DNA of 43,985 nucleotides from a bacterium (GTDB lineage Bacteria; Cyanobacteriota; Sericytochromatia; S15B-MN24; VGJW01). The position numbers and the translations under genes were made by a program. The notes beneath the pieces are model-generated. The model saw only the letters and a list, made by a program, of their open reading frames with translations, ran no database searches and had not been told where the DNA came from. Location of the stretch: NCBI GenBank assembly GCA_021781555.1, contig JAJXWQ010000023.1, positions 1-43,985 on the forward strand, given 5' to 3'. Positions 32,667-41,310 of the stretch are shown one piece after another (position 1 is the first letter of the stretch; each line of letters begins with the position of its first letter).

Positions 32667-34775
32667 ATGCCTCAGGGCCGCAATCAGCTCATTCCCGATC
32701 TGGTCCTGGCGGGGATCGTCATCCTCGTCTTGACGATCCTGATCATCCCGCTGCCGACGTGGGCCATCGACATCCTGCTGGTCGCCAATCTGATCGCGGC
32801 GATCATCACGATCTTTGTCGCGCTCTACATCGTCAAGCCGCTGGAGTTCGCCTCCTTCCCCTCGTTCCTGCTGATCATGGCCCTGTACCGCCTGGCCATG
32901 AGCGTCGCGACCAGCCGCTCGATCCTGTCCAACGCCGAGGCCGGCAAGGTCATCGCCACCTTCGCCAACTTCGTGGTGGGGGGCAACTACGTCGTCGGCA
33001 TCATCCTGTTCGTCATCCTGGTGGTGGTGAACTTCATCGTCATCACCGAGGGCGCCAAGCGCGTTGCGGAAGTCGCCGCCCGGTTCACCCTGGACGCCAT
33101 GCCGGGCAAGCAGATGTCGATCGACGCCGACCTCGCCGCCGGGCTCATCGACGCCGAAGGCGCCAAGAAACGCCGCTCGGAACTCGAGCGCGAGGCCAAC
33201 TTCTTCGGGTCCATGGACGGTGCCAACAAGTTCGTCCGAGGCGACGCCATCGCCGCCATCATCCTCATCATCGTCAACATCGTGGGCGGCATCCTGATCG
33301 GGCTGTTCCAGAAGGGCATGGACCTTCCCCAGGCGCTGCAAACCTACACCCTGCTCACCGTTGGCGACGGCCTGGTCGGACTCATCCCCTCGCTGCTGAT
33401 CTCGATCTCGGCTGGTTTCGTCACGACCCGCGCCGCGTCAGAGAACAACCTGGCGACCGACCTCAAGAACCAGCTGTTCGGCAGCCCCAAGGTTCTCGGC
33501 ATCGCGGCGTTCGTGATCGGGATGGTCGGTTTCATCCCGGGTTTCCCCAAGCTCGTGATGTTGCCGATGGCCGGAATTCTCGCGTTCGCCGCGTTCATGG
33601 CCTGGCGGCGCGAGAACGCGCCGGCTGCCGAGGGGGGGCCGGCCGAATACGGCATGGCCGGAGAAGAATACGACGACTACGCGCCGGAGAGCGACGAGGA
33701 TCTCAAGAATCCAGAGAACGTCATGAAGATGCTGGGGGTGCCCCCCCTGACTCTCGAGCTTGGACTCGACCTGGTTCCCCTGGTCGATCCGGGGCTTGGT
33801 GGCGAGCTGATGGACCGGGTCGTGCCGATGCGCGTGTCGATCGCCCTGGACATGGGTTTCGTCATGCCTGGCATTCAGTTCAAGGACAACCTCAACCTGC
33901 GGCCCAATGCCTACCAGATCCTGGTCAAGGGCAACGTGGTCGCCTCCGGCGAGTTGCTGGTCGGTTACATGCTGGCGATCCAGCAGGCCAGTACCGATAC
34001 CTCGCAGGAACTGGTGGGCTTCCCCACCGTCGATCCGGCCTTCAACAAAGCGGCGGTCTGGGTGGCCGGCGCGGAGGCCCAGCGAGCCGCCCAGCTCGGC
34101 TACCTCATCCAGGATCCGACGAACGTCCTCACCGCCCACCTCGAGGAGGTCGTGCGATCGCATGCCTTCGAGATCCTGAGCCGCGAGGAAGTCAAGATGA
34201 TGCTCAATCGCCTCCAGGAAAAGGCCCCCATCACGGTCAAGGAGCTCGTCCCTGAGATCCTGGCCCTGGGCGAAGTCCAGCGCGTGCTGCAGAATCTCCT
34301 GCGCGAACGGGTGAGCATCCGGGATCTCGCCACCATCCTCGAGAAGCTTTCGGACTTCGGCAAGATGACCAAGGACACGAACGTGCTCACCGAGCTCATC
34401 CGCCAGGCTCTGGCCCGCAACATCTGCTCGGCCCTGGCCAACGACGAGGGCGTCATCGAGGTCATCACCCTCGACGGGGGCGTGGAGGGTTCGATCCAGC
34501 AGGCCATCCAGCAAGGGCCCCAGGGCCCGACCCTGGCCCTCAACCCGCAAATTGCCCAGCTCATCCTCGCCCGCCTGGCCACGCTCTACAACGATGCCAC
34601 CGCACAGGGCCAGAATCCCGTGCTCCTCACGAGCCCGGCCGTTCGCCCCCATGTCAAGGGCCTGGTGGACCGCAACTTCCCGACCATGTCGGTCATCTCG
34701 TTCGCCGAGATCTCGGCCAAGTTCAAGGTGCAGCAGATCGGCCTGGTCTCGATCGCGGTCGGCGCGACCGCGTAG
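32667..34775 (+). CDS. flhA: Flagellar export gate protein FlhA
   Basis: Integral-membrane component of the flagellar type III export gate, 702 residues. The membrane half has about eight helices and the FHIPEP-type loop SRSILSNAEAGKVIATFANF, AMPGKQMSIDADLAAGLI and the conserved EGAKRVAEVAARF. The cytoplasmic half runs from a charged linker (~350) to VISFAEISAKFKVQQIG near the C-terminus. Length and motifs are normal. The TAG stop lies at the first bases of a downstream 104-bp repeat copy. Confidence 0.95.
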   Translation: MPQGRNQLIPDLVLAGIVILVLTILIIPLPTWAIDILLVANLIAAIITIFVALYIVKPLEFASFPSFLLIMALYRLAMSVATSRSILSNAEAGKVIATFANFVVGGNYVVGIILFVILVVVNFIVITEGAKRVAEVAARFTLDAMPGKQMSIDADLAAGLIDAEGAKKRRSELEREANFFGSMDGANKFVRGDAIAAIILIIVNIVGGILIGLFQKGMDLPQALQTYTLLTVGDGLVGLIPSLLISISAGFVTTRAASENNLATDLKNQLFGSPKVLGIAAFVIGMVGFIPGFPKLVMLPMAGILAFAAFMAWRRENAPAAEGGPAEYGMAGEEYDDYAPESDEDLKNPENVMKMLGVPPLTLELGLDLVPLVDPGLGGELMDRVVPMRVSIALDMGFVMPGIQFKDNLNLRPNAYQILVKGNVVASGELLVGYMLAIQQASTDTSQELVGFPTVDPAFNKAAVWVAGAEAQRAAQLGYLIQDPTNVLTAHLEEVVRSHAFEILSREEVKMMLNRLQEKAPITVKELVPEILALGEVQRVLQNLLRERVSIRDLATILEKLSDFGKMTKDTNVLTELIRQALARNICSALANDEGVIEVITLDGGVEGSIQQAIQQGPQGPTLALNPQIAQLILARLATLYNDATAQGQNPVLLTSPAVRPHVKGLVDRNFPTMSVISFAEISAKFKVQQIGLVSIAVGATA

Positions 34776-34880
34776 CCCTTTCCAGCGGTTTCGCCTGGCA
34801 GGGGCCGGGCCAAGGAGTCAAACGGGGCCCGGTTGCACAGCAAAGTGACCGCGCCGAGGGCCCCGTTCTCACGGCAAGAG
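34771..34880 (+). repeat. ~104-bp structured repeat, diverged copy after flhA
   Basis: The core AGTCAAACGGGGCCCGGTTG matches the other copies and the flanks are diverged. It begins at the flhA stop (GTAG) in the same orientation as flhA. Here AACGGGGCCC (34821-34830) and GGGCCCCGTT (34858-34867) form a perfect 10-bp stem, four pairs longer than in the consensus copy. It lies between convergent genes, a terminator-like place. Confidence 0.75.
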
Positions 34881-34896
34881 ATACAAAGACGAACGC

Positions 34897-36933
34897 TCAG
34901 TGGTTCTTGCGGAAAGCGGCGTCGCTGACGGATTTACGGCCCTCGGCGCCGGTGCGATCCGGGGCCTGGAGCACCACCAACCTCTCGCCGAAGAGCTCCC
35001 GTCGCTCGAGGAGGGTACGGACCGCCGGGTATTCCCCAGGAGCGATCTCGCGCGCCTTCCAGGCCAGCTGCGTACGGAAGGCGAGGGCATCGGTGGCCTC
35101 GAGGTAACGACCCAGGAATTGGACTCCGGCGGCCTCCCCCTGCACATCGGAGGGCACGTAGCGAACCGAGTACCCGGAGGGCAGGTGGATGTCGGTCCGG
35201 TTCACGCTCTGTGAGCGGGAATCGAACCACATCGGGAAGGCGCGCCGAGCTTGCTCGAAATCCGTCATCCCCGGTTCGAAGCCCGGCATCTTGAAGATGA
35301 GGAGATCCCCGGCACGATCCGCAAAGCTCGGAGCCAGGTACGAGTAGCGCACCTCCATCGGCTGATCGAGATTCTCGGGATCGGTGACGTGGTAAGACAG
35401 GAGGCGCCCGCCGGACGTGGCGTCGGCGGCCGCGTCCTGGAAGCTCCGCTGCGTGCGCTCCGGGGAAAGCTGCTGGTAGTGCGATCGGGCCGAGGCCGCG
35501 GCGAGGCCCTCGTACTGGATCGTCACGGACACCGTGGCGTCGCCGCTCGCCCCCAGATCCACCACCTGGTGGGCGGCGACCTCGTTGGCCTGGGCCGAGG
35601 CGACCGGGATCTTGACGAAGCTGGGGCCCTCGGGAAGCGTCACCATGGCCAGCGCTCCTTGATCCATGCCCGGCAGCGTACCGTAGGGGACCAGCTTGCC
35701 GACGCTGTCCAGGAAGGTCAGGCCGCCGGGCAGATCGGCGGCGACGATGCAATGATCGAACTGTAGAGCCGGCGAGTCGGTCACCAGGTGGCCCTCGGGC
35801 GTGGTCTCGAGTAGCGCGTAGTGGGCCTTGATGCCCGCTGCCCGCAACATGGCGAGCAGGAGCGTCGAACCCGCCTTGCAATCGCCGTACTGACGGGTGA
35901 GGACGTCGTTGGCGGACATGCTCTCGAAACCCGTGTACTGCATATCCACGTAAACGTAGCGGATGTTCTTGACCACCCAGTCGTAGATGGCACGGGCCTT
36001 GCGATCGGGGTCCTCGATGCCGCGCGTCAAGCGGGCGACCAGTGCCTGGATCGGCGGAGTGATCCGGGCCTTGCCGCGGTTGACCTTGAGCCACCAGCGA
36101 TCCACGGCCTTCCAGTCCTTGATGGTGGAAACCCAGACCGACGGCTCGAGGTCCGCGGCCGGAGGCATCGTGTTCTCGCTGAGCGTGAAGCCCTGGTTGT
36201 CGATCTCCCAGTGGTAGATCGTGCGCCCCCCCACGGTGCTCCGGGCGAACCGCACGGGCGTGGCCGGGTCGGCGTGATGCACGTGCCAGAAAAGCTCGCG
36301 ACCGGCCGGCATCGAGACGGAATAGGCCATCTTGCGAGCAGGCTCGAAGTCGTAGAAGTAATCGTCGTCGGCAAAATCGTGGTCCAGCGCCGGCCGGTGA
36401 TCCACGAGGGTGACGTGATAGTCGAGGATGGACCCGGGCGTGGTCGCCGGGAAGGTCCAGGTCTTGACCCGGTAATGATCGTAGGTCGGATAATCGGCAA
36501 ACGGCGAATCGTCCCGGATGGCGTTGCGAGCGACCGGCAAGATGTGCCCGTCGGGCTCGATCGTGCGAGCCCAATCGAGGTGCAAGGCCTGGTGGTCCCT
36601 GTCGTAGCCCTCCTGGGCTTCGGACCAGCCATCCTGGCCGCGCTTGTTGAGGATCCGGATGATCTCGCGCTTGGTCTCGGTGTAGGTGCCGTCGGGATGG
36701 ACCGTCACCTGGATATTCTCGAGGAGGTGCTCGATGCCGGCGTTCGGATACTTGCGGACGGCCGACATGTCGCGGAGATCGGCCCGGAGGCTGGCATCGA
36801 GCGGCGGCCCGGCGAGGCCGGACCTGGGCGAGGCAGCCGCCCGAGCCGGTATCGTACCCGCGGCAAGCGCAGGCGCAGGAAAGGCGACGAGAGCCATCGA
36901 CAGGGCGCAAACAGCAACGGGATGCGTGATCAT
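34897..36933 (-). CDS. Exported transglutaminase-like protein (DUF3857 type)
   Basis: A 678-residue exported protein with a signal peptide ending near ALAAG. An N-terminal beta domain of DUF3857 type (residues ~60-280, GYDRDHQALHLDW onward) is followed by a transglutaminase-like core: QYGDCKAGSTLLLAMLRAAG carries Cys352, FDHCIVAADL carries His394, and LDSVG carries the Asp. The triad appears intact, so a protease or amidase-type reaction on peptides or proteins outside the cytoplasm is possible; related proteins are mostly uncharacterised. A further C-terminal beta region follows. It is convergent with flhA and divergent from the histidine kinase. Confidence 0.82.
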   Translation of the reverse strand: MITHPVAVCALSMALVAFPAPALAAGTIPARAAASPRSGLAGPPLDASLRADLRDMSAVRKYPNAGIEHLLENIQVTVHPDGTYTETKREIIRILNKRGQDGWSEAQEGYDRDHQALHLDWARTIEPDGHILPVARNAIRDDSPFADYPTYDHYRVKTWTFPATTPGSILDYHVTLVDHRPALDHDFADDDYFYDFEPARKMAYSVSMPAGRELFWHVHHADPATPVRFARSTVGGRTIYHWEIDNQGFTLSENTMPPAADLEPSVWVSTIKDWKAVDRWWLKVNRGKARITPPIQALVARLTRGIEDPDRKARAIYDWVVKNIRYVYVDMQYTGFESMSANDVLTRQYGDCKAGSTLLLAMLRAAGIKAHYALLETTPEGHLVTDSPALQFDHCIVAADLPGGLTFLDSVGKLVPYGTLPGMDQGALAMVTLPEGPSFVKIPVASAQANEVAAHQVVDLGASGDATVSVTIQYEGLAAASARSHYQQLSPERTQRSFQDAAADATSGGRLLSYHVTDPENLDQPMEVRYSYLAPSFADRAGDLLIFKMPGFEPGMTDFEQARRAFPMWFDSRSQSVNRTDIHLPSGYSVRYVPSDVQGEAAGVQFLGRYLEATDALAFRTQLAWKAREIAPGEYPAVRTLLERRELFGERLVVLQAPDRTGAEGRKSVSDAAFRKNH

Positions 36934-37100
36934 GGGGGTACTTTAGCATGCCGTCGCCGCCCTCAGGTGGCGCCGGGGAGCCCTTTGCGGACCATGCCGC
37001 CAGCTGTCTCCCCGTAAGCAACCTCGCGGTGGAACGGCTCGCCCGACAGGCCAGCGCTGGTTCCGGAGGCTGCTTCCCCGGCATCCGGAGCGATTCCGTC

Positions 37101-37152
37101 GGATCGGGAGCGGGCCGAAGGATTCAAACGGGGTCCGGTTGCGCAGCGCAGG
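37101..37152 (+). repeat. Fragment of the ~104-bp repeat
   Basis: The piece GATTCAAACGGGGTCCGG and GTTGCGCAGCGCAGGG matches the central half of the repeat. Both ends are lost. It lies in the divergent upstream region of the histidine kinase, the only copy not at a gene 3' end. The rest of 36934-37223 shows nothing further. Confidence 0.6.
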
Positions 37153-37223
37153 GCAAGAAACCAACCCGGCCCGACCGCGATTTCCGTGGCGGTCAGGAGC
37201 TTGCCCTTGAAACTCGTTCAGAC

Positions 37224-38858
37224 ATGGCCCAAGATCCTCTTCAGGAAACGGGGGATCTACGCTCCATGCTCTCAAGCCTGCACCGGGCCGGCTGGGGCTT
37301 CGCTGCGGTCGCGTTCGCGAGCTTCCTGGCAATCCTGGGTTGGCAATTCTATCCGGCCTTGGTGCTGGCAGGTTTCAGCATCGATCGCCTCATCCGGTAC
37401 CCGGGGGCCTTCAGCCTGTGCGCCGAAGGCATCGGGGGACTGCTCATCGCCTGGAGCAAGGCCCGCTCCCGGGTCGCCCTGCTGCTTCTGGCGCTCGTTC
37501 CTGGTGGCGTCGGCCTGATCTCCGTGACCCGGGCTGCGATCACGAACTGCGGCCTGACGCTTCCCCGGCTCCTCGTCTGGCCGCAACTCGCCGTGGTCGC
37601 CCGGGAGGGATCGGTACCGGCGGTTGCCGCCATCAGCCTGCTGGCCGGCGCCTTCGGGCTTGCCAGTCGCGCCTTGGGACGGCGGACCTATGGCGGGCTC
37701 GCCGTCGCCGGAGTGGTCCAGGCGGGGATCGGGCTGACATCCTCACTCAACCAGGCCCTGGGCCTCGGGTTCTTCGCCACGATCCCCGGCGTGCCAGATA
37801 CGGGGATCACACCCCTGGGAGACGCGCTGACGATCCTCTGGGGGTCCTCGGCGATCGCCTTCGCGTGGAGCCAGGACCTGGGCGAGGGCAACCTGGTGCC
37901 GGCCTGGTCCTGGCTCGTGGGGTCGATCCTGGCCGGGATCCTGCTGGTCGGGGGGGACACGGCGGCCCGACTCGATGCCCCGTCATCGCACGTCGTCCCG
38001 GTCATCGTGGGTGTCCTGGGTACCCTCGCCGTGGGCGCTTTGATCATGGTGCTCCGGCGCCTGCAGGTCCAGCACCTGGCCCTGGTGCGCGCCGAAGCGG
38101 AGGTCACGGTGCGAAATGCCGAGTTGCAGGCCAGCAACGCCGAACTCCGCAAGTCCGACCGCTACAAGGATGAGTTCCTCTCGGTCATCAGCCACGAACT
38201 CCGGACGCCGTTGAACTTCATATCCGGGTTCGCCAGCATCCTGGAAGACGACGTCGAGGAGCCGCTGAGCGCCCGTCAGCTGGACTGGCTCCGGCGAATC
38301 GACGCGGGGGCGGACCGCATGCTCCGGCTGGTCAACGACCTGCTGGATCTGGCCGTGATCCAGTCGGGAAAGCTCCGGCTCGAGCGCCGTCTTTGCGATT
38401 ACGGCGAGGTCGTGAGTTCGGCTATTCACCAGGTCGAGCCTCTGGCGGGCCAGAGAAGCATCCGGGTGCTCGGCGAGGCGATCGCTCCCGTCTCCATCGA
38501 CGAGGGGCGCATCAATCAGGTGCTGATCAATCTTCTTCAGAACGCCATCAAATTCACTCCCGACGGCGGCGAGATCTCGGTCTGCGTGCGGTCTCGCGGT
38601 GACGAGTTCTTGACCGAGGTGAGCGACACGGGAATCGGCATCCAGCCGGCGGACATCCCCAAGCTTTTCGCCAGGTTCCGCCAGCTCGATATGGGTTCGA
38701 CACGCCTGGCCGGCGGTGCGGGCCTGGGCCTTTCCCTCTGCAAGGGCCTCGTGGAGGGGCACGGCGGGCAGATCGGGGTCCAGAGCGAACCGGGCCAGGG
38801 TAGCGTCTTCTGGTTCACGCTGCCGCGAGGCGCGCCGGTCGAAAAGCCGGCACCCTAG
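37224..38858 (+). CDS. Sensor histidine kinase, multi-pass membrane
   Basis: A 544-residue sensor kinase when started at ATG 37224; ATG 37263 is an alternative, while the upstream open frame is low-complexity and partly in a repeat fragment. The N-terminal ~280 residues form seven or so hydrophobic helices, an unassigned membrane sensor domain. A coiled coil (ALVRAEAEVTVRNAELQASN) leads to the H-box SVISHELRTPLN (His324). N-box NLLQNAIKF, G1 DTGIGIQPADIPKLFARFR and G2 GAGLGLSLCKGLVEGHGG follow. No response regulator is adjacent, so its partner is unknown. Its TAG stop is inside the first bases of a repeat copy. Confidence 0.9.
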   Translation: MAQDPLQETGDLRSMLSSLHRAGWGFAAVAFASFLAILGWQFYPALVLAGFSIDRLIRYPGAFSLCAEGIGGLLIAWSKARSRVALLLLALVPGGVGLISVTRAAITNCGLTLPRLLVWPQLAVVAREGSVPAVAAISLLAGAFGLASRALGRRTYGGLAVAGVVQAGIGLTSSLNQALGLGFFATIPGVPDTGITPLGDALTILWGSSAIAFAWSQDLGEGNLVPAWSWLVGSILAGILLVGGDTAARLDAPSSHVVPVIVGVLGTLAVGALIMVLRRLQVQHLALVRAEAEVTVRNAELQASNAELRKSDRYKDEFLSVISHELRTPLNFISGFASILEDDVEEPLSARQLDWLRRIDAGADRMLRLVNDLLDLAVIQSGKLRLERRLCDYGEVVSSAIHQVEPLAGQRSIRVLGEAIAPVSIDEGRINQVLINLLQNAIKFTPDGGEISVCVRSRGDEFLTEVSDTGIGIQPADIPKLFARFRQLDMGSTRLAGGAGLGLSLCKGLVEGHGGQIGVQSEPGQGSVFWFTLPRGAPVEKPAP

Positions 38859-38956
38859 CGTGCTCCCGGTTTGAGTGGAGCGGGCTCGAGGAGTCAAACG
38901 GGGCCCGGTTGCGCGGCGCAGCGACCGCGCCGGAGGACCCGTTCCCGCTGCAAAAC
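38855..38956 (+). repeat. ~104-bp structured repeat, copy after histidine kinase
   Basis: A near-complete copy beginning CTAGCGTGCTCCCGG, where the CTAG includes the kinase stop codon, and ending CTGCAAAAC. The GTTTGA/TCAAAC, AACGGG/CCCGTT and GGTTGC/GCGACC stems are kept, although the inner loop differs. Confidence 0.85.
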
Positions 38957-38963
38957 ATAAGTG

Positions 38964-38992
38964 GGCCCGGAGTAAGGGGGATACTCCGGGCC
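38964..38992. terminator. Strong hairpin between convergent genes
   Basis: GGCCCGGAGTA (38964-38974) and TACTCCGGGCC (38982-38992) form a perfect 11-bp stem with a 7-base loop. It lies just after the repeat copy, between the histidine kinase and the convergent PucR-type gene. On the minus strand it is followed by a weak TTATGTTTT run, so it may end the regulator transcript. Confidence 0.6.
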
Positions 38993-39113
38993 GGGTGTGG
39001 GGGCAGTAAGCGTCGAACAAGGGTCAAGGGCAGGAAATGACACGTCCAAGCAGCGAATAGAGTGCGAATCCGGGCGCAGGCAAGGGGAAGGAGGCGAAGG
39101 GTCAGAGAAGCTT

Positions 39114-40835
39114 TCAGAGGCCGGCCTGGACCGACAGGATCTGGTGCATCTTCAGGCCGAGGTGGAGGATGAGCCGGTTCTCGGAATCATCGAGATCGAT
39201 CTGGGTGATGTCGCGGATACGCTCCAGACGGTACTTCAAGGTGTTGCGGTGGATGTAGAGCCGCTCGGAGGTCTCGGTCAGGTTGCCGTTGCACTCGAGG
39301 AAAGCTGCCAGGGTCTTGACCAGCTCCTTGTCGGCCTGCTGGTCGTACTCGAGCAGCCGCTCGAGAGCCTCGGAGAAGAACTCGCTCGGGTTGCGCGAGC
39401 TGGCGAACTGCAGCAGCATCCGGTAGATCCCCAGATCGGCGAAACTGTGGATCTGGCTCGAGCCCTTGAGGGCGCGGCCGATCTTCACGGCGTGGCCGGC
39501 CTCGCGGTAGCTCTTGGGTATCGAGAGCAGGTCGTTGTAGAGCATCCCGATGCCCATCGAGACGGTCCAACCGGGGCTCGTCTGACCGATCTTCTGGCGG
39601 ATCGTCTCGGCCAGTTGCTTGATCTTGTCGAGGCTCGGCTGGCCCTCCTTGACCGGGTACAGGATGGTCGCGCCCTGGGCTTCCGAGACGACCAATGCCT
39701 GGCGGAAGGAGAGCAGCGCGTTGAGGGTGCTCACGAGCTGCTTGAGCTGCTCGGGGAGCGCGTCCTCGCTGGGGACGGTATCGAACTCCACGACGATCGC
39801 CCAGTAGGCGGATGACAGGGAGTACCCGAGGTAGCTCGCCCGCCGGTGAAGGGTCTCCTGCGACATCGAGTAGTTGGCGAAGAGGAGATCGCGGAAGAAG
39901 TCCCGGCGCATCTTCTGCTCGGACTCGGCGACGCCTCCCTGCTTGAGGAACTCGACGCCGATGGCGATAGCAGCGGCCGCCAGGCGAGCCACCACATCGT
40001 CGGACAGGTGCCCATCGGCTTCGAGAATGGACATGAAGCCGTGGATCTCGTCTCCGATCGCCACCGGGTGGATGTGGCGACCGATGGAATGGACGCTGCC
40101 GCCGGGCAGGTAGATCCCCGCCTTCTCAGAGCGCAAGGAGCGCGTCAAGCCCCGCTCCTCGAAGGTCTTGAGCGCCTCGACGGGGGTGCCACCCGCGGCG
40201 ACGATCTCGTCGAAGACATCGCACGATGGCCCTGGATTGGCCGCGGCCAGGAGGTTGAACTGCCGATCCTCGACCAGGACCGGCACGCCCAGTCCGGCGG
40301 CGATGGCTCTCGCCATCTCCTCGAAGCCGGCCCCGGCGATCGCCTGGGTGAACAGGCCGCGCTGCCAGTTGAGGCTGTGGCGAAGCTGGGCCAGGCTGCC
40401 GCCCTCGATCGCCCGGGACAAGGCAGACATCAAGCGGGTCAGGTCGGGCGGTGCCGGCATGGAGAGCAAGAGGAGGCCGTGGTCGTGGGCGGTCTGGATC
40501 GATGCCGAGTCGACCTTGGAACAATCCCGGCCGACCAGGACCAGCAAGCCGGCGGCCTTTCCCTCGGCCAGGTTGGTGATCCAGGGGGAGCCTTCCTGGG
40601 CCAGGAGGGTGCCGGTCGTGACGACCAGTTCCCCGCCGCGAAGCCAGTTCTGGGGCTGTACGGAGTCCACGACGACGGCCGCGGTCAGCTGGCGATCGGT
40701 GGCGGTTCCCGCGAGGATCTCGACATGCGCGAGGTCGTCCAGGGCCAGGAGGTGGGCGAGCGTCGCACCTGCCGGCAAGATCGCCTGCACGTCCCGTGGG
40801 ACGACCGTATCAGGGGTGTAGAAGCTGACGTTCAA
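39114..40835 (-). CDS. PucR-family transcriptional regulator
   Basis: A 573-residue regulator. The PucR N-terminal domain is clear (ATLAHLLALDDLAHVEILAG, then RGGELVVTTG). A GGDEF-like middle domain follows, and the C-terminal helix-turn-helix is LTETSERLYIHRNTLKYRLE with RIRDIT. Such proteins regulate purine, amino-acid or carbohydrate catabolism genes, and the target here is unknown. It starts at TTG with AGGAGA seven bases upstream, and diverges from clpB across a ~475-bp gap. Confidence 0.9.
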   Translation of the reverse strand: MNVSFYTPDTVVPRDVQAILPAGATLAHLLALDDLAHVEILAGTATDRQLTAAVVVDSVQPQNWLRGGELVVTTGTLLAQEGSPWITNLAEGKAAGLLVLVGRDCSKVDSASIQTAHDHGLLLLSMPAPPDLTRLMSALSRAIEGGSLAQLRHSLNWQRGLFTQAIAGAGFEEMARAIAAGLGVPVLVEDRQFNLLAAANPGPSCDVFDEIVAAGGTPVEALKTFEERGLTRSLRSEKAGIYLPGGSVHSIGRHIHPVAIGDEIHGFMSILEADGHLSDDVVARLAAAAIAIGVEFLKQGGVAESEQKMRRDFFRDLLFANYSMSQETLHRRASYLGYSLSSAYWAIVVEFDTVPSEDALPEQLKQLVSTLNALLSFRQALVVSEAQGATILYPVKEGQPSLDKIKQLAETIRQKIGQTSPGWTVSMGIGMLYNDLLSIPKSYREAGHAVKIGRALKGSSQIHSFADLGIYRMLLQFASSRNPSEFFSEALERLLEYDQQADKELVKTLAAFLECNGNLTETSERLYIHRNTLKYRLERIRDITQIDLDDSENRLILHLGLKMHQILSVQAGL

Positions 40836-41131
40836 AGGGTTCTCCTAACGTTCGTTCGGGGCGGCTGGGGGTTCGAGCGCGGTGGCCAGTTTGGCCTTGC
40901 GGCCCGAGGGCGGTGTACAGGGACCCGGGAATACTGCGTCTCAGCCCTGGTCGATGGCCGATGGCCTGGTTCGCTGCGCTGGACATTGGATGCGGTCGTG
41001 CCGTCTGTTTATATTTCTTAACACCACATGGCCTACCCTGTCTTGCCTTCCCCTCAAAAAAGTTCATTAAGATGACTTTTCCACCGTCGGTTGTTTAGTA
41101 ATGTAAATCAGACGCGAGCAACCGCAAAGCT

Positions 41132-41152
41132 CTTGACAACACCTGACTCAAG
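41132..41152. promoter_or_regulatory. HAIR-like operator (HspR-type) at the clpB promoter
   Basis: CTTGACA-N7-ACTCAAG matches the HspR operator HAIR (CTTGAGT-N7-ACTCAAG): right half perfect, left half with two mismatches, spacing exact. It covers the -35 and the first part of the promoter spacer. An overlapping dyad GACAAC-N11-GTTGTC (41135-41157) is an alternative operator. Confidence 0.55.
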
Positions 41153-41163
41153 TTGTCTATAAT
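41133..41163 (+). promoter_or_regulatory. clpB promoter
   Basis: TTGACA at 41133-41138 and TATAAT at 41158-41163 are perfect consensus hexamers with a 19-bp spacer, two longer than ideal. This is the clearest promoter in the window. Long spacers suit regulation by MerR-type proteins, the family that includes HspR. The start site would lie near 41170. Confidence 0.8.
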
Positions 41164-41310
41164 GCCAACCAGCTTCGAGAGACCGCCGGAGCAGCGTCGG
41201 CAACAGGTCGCGGCGGATGCCCGAGGTGCCATCGCGAGCCCGGGACGACGGGCGAATTGGCGCGTGGAGCCGCCAACGCTCACACGGTGGATAGCAAGAA
41301 GGGATCGAAG

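Larger units (their letters stand above)
40836..41310. other. Divergent region upstream of PucR-type gene and clpB
   Basis: A long gene-free stretch. It turns AT-rich from about 41005 (TTTATATTTCTTAACACC) to 41115 and then holds the clpB promoter. The TTTATATTTC patch could supply the -10 of the PucR-type gene on the minus strand. From 41164 to 41310 nothing is seen except the clpB leader and a weak AAGAAGGGA ribosome binding site at 41297-41305. Confidence 0.5.

Noticed and set aside
34934-37084. 716-codon minus-strand frame overlapping the transglutaminase-like gene
   Set aside because: The alternative frame of the same strand carries the catalytic triad and a signal peptide, while this one is Arg/Gly/Pro-rich noise.
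41100-41310. CIRCE element upstream of clpB
   Set aside because: No TTAGCACTC-N9-GAGTGCTAA-like dyad; the visible dyads fit an HspR-type site better.
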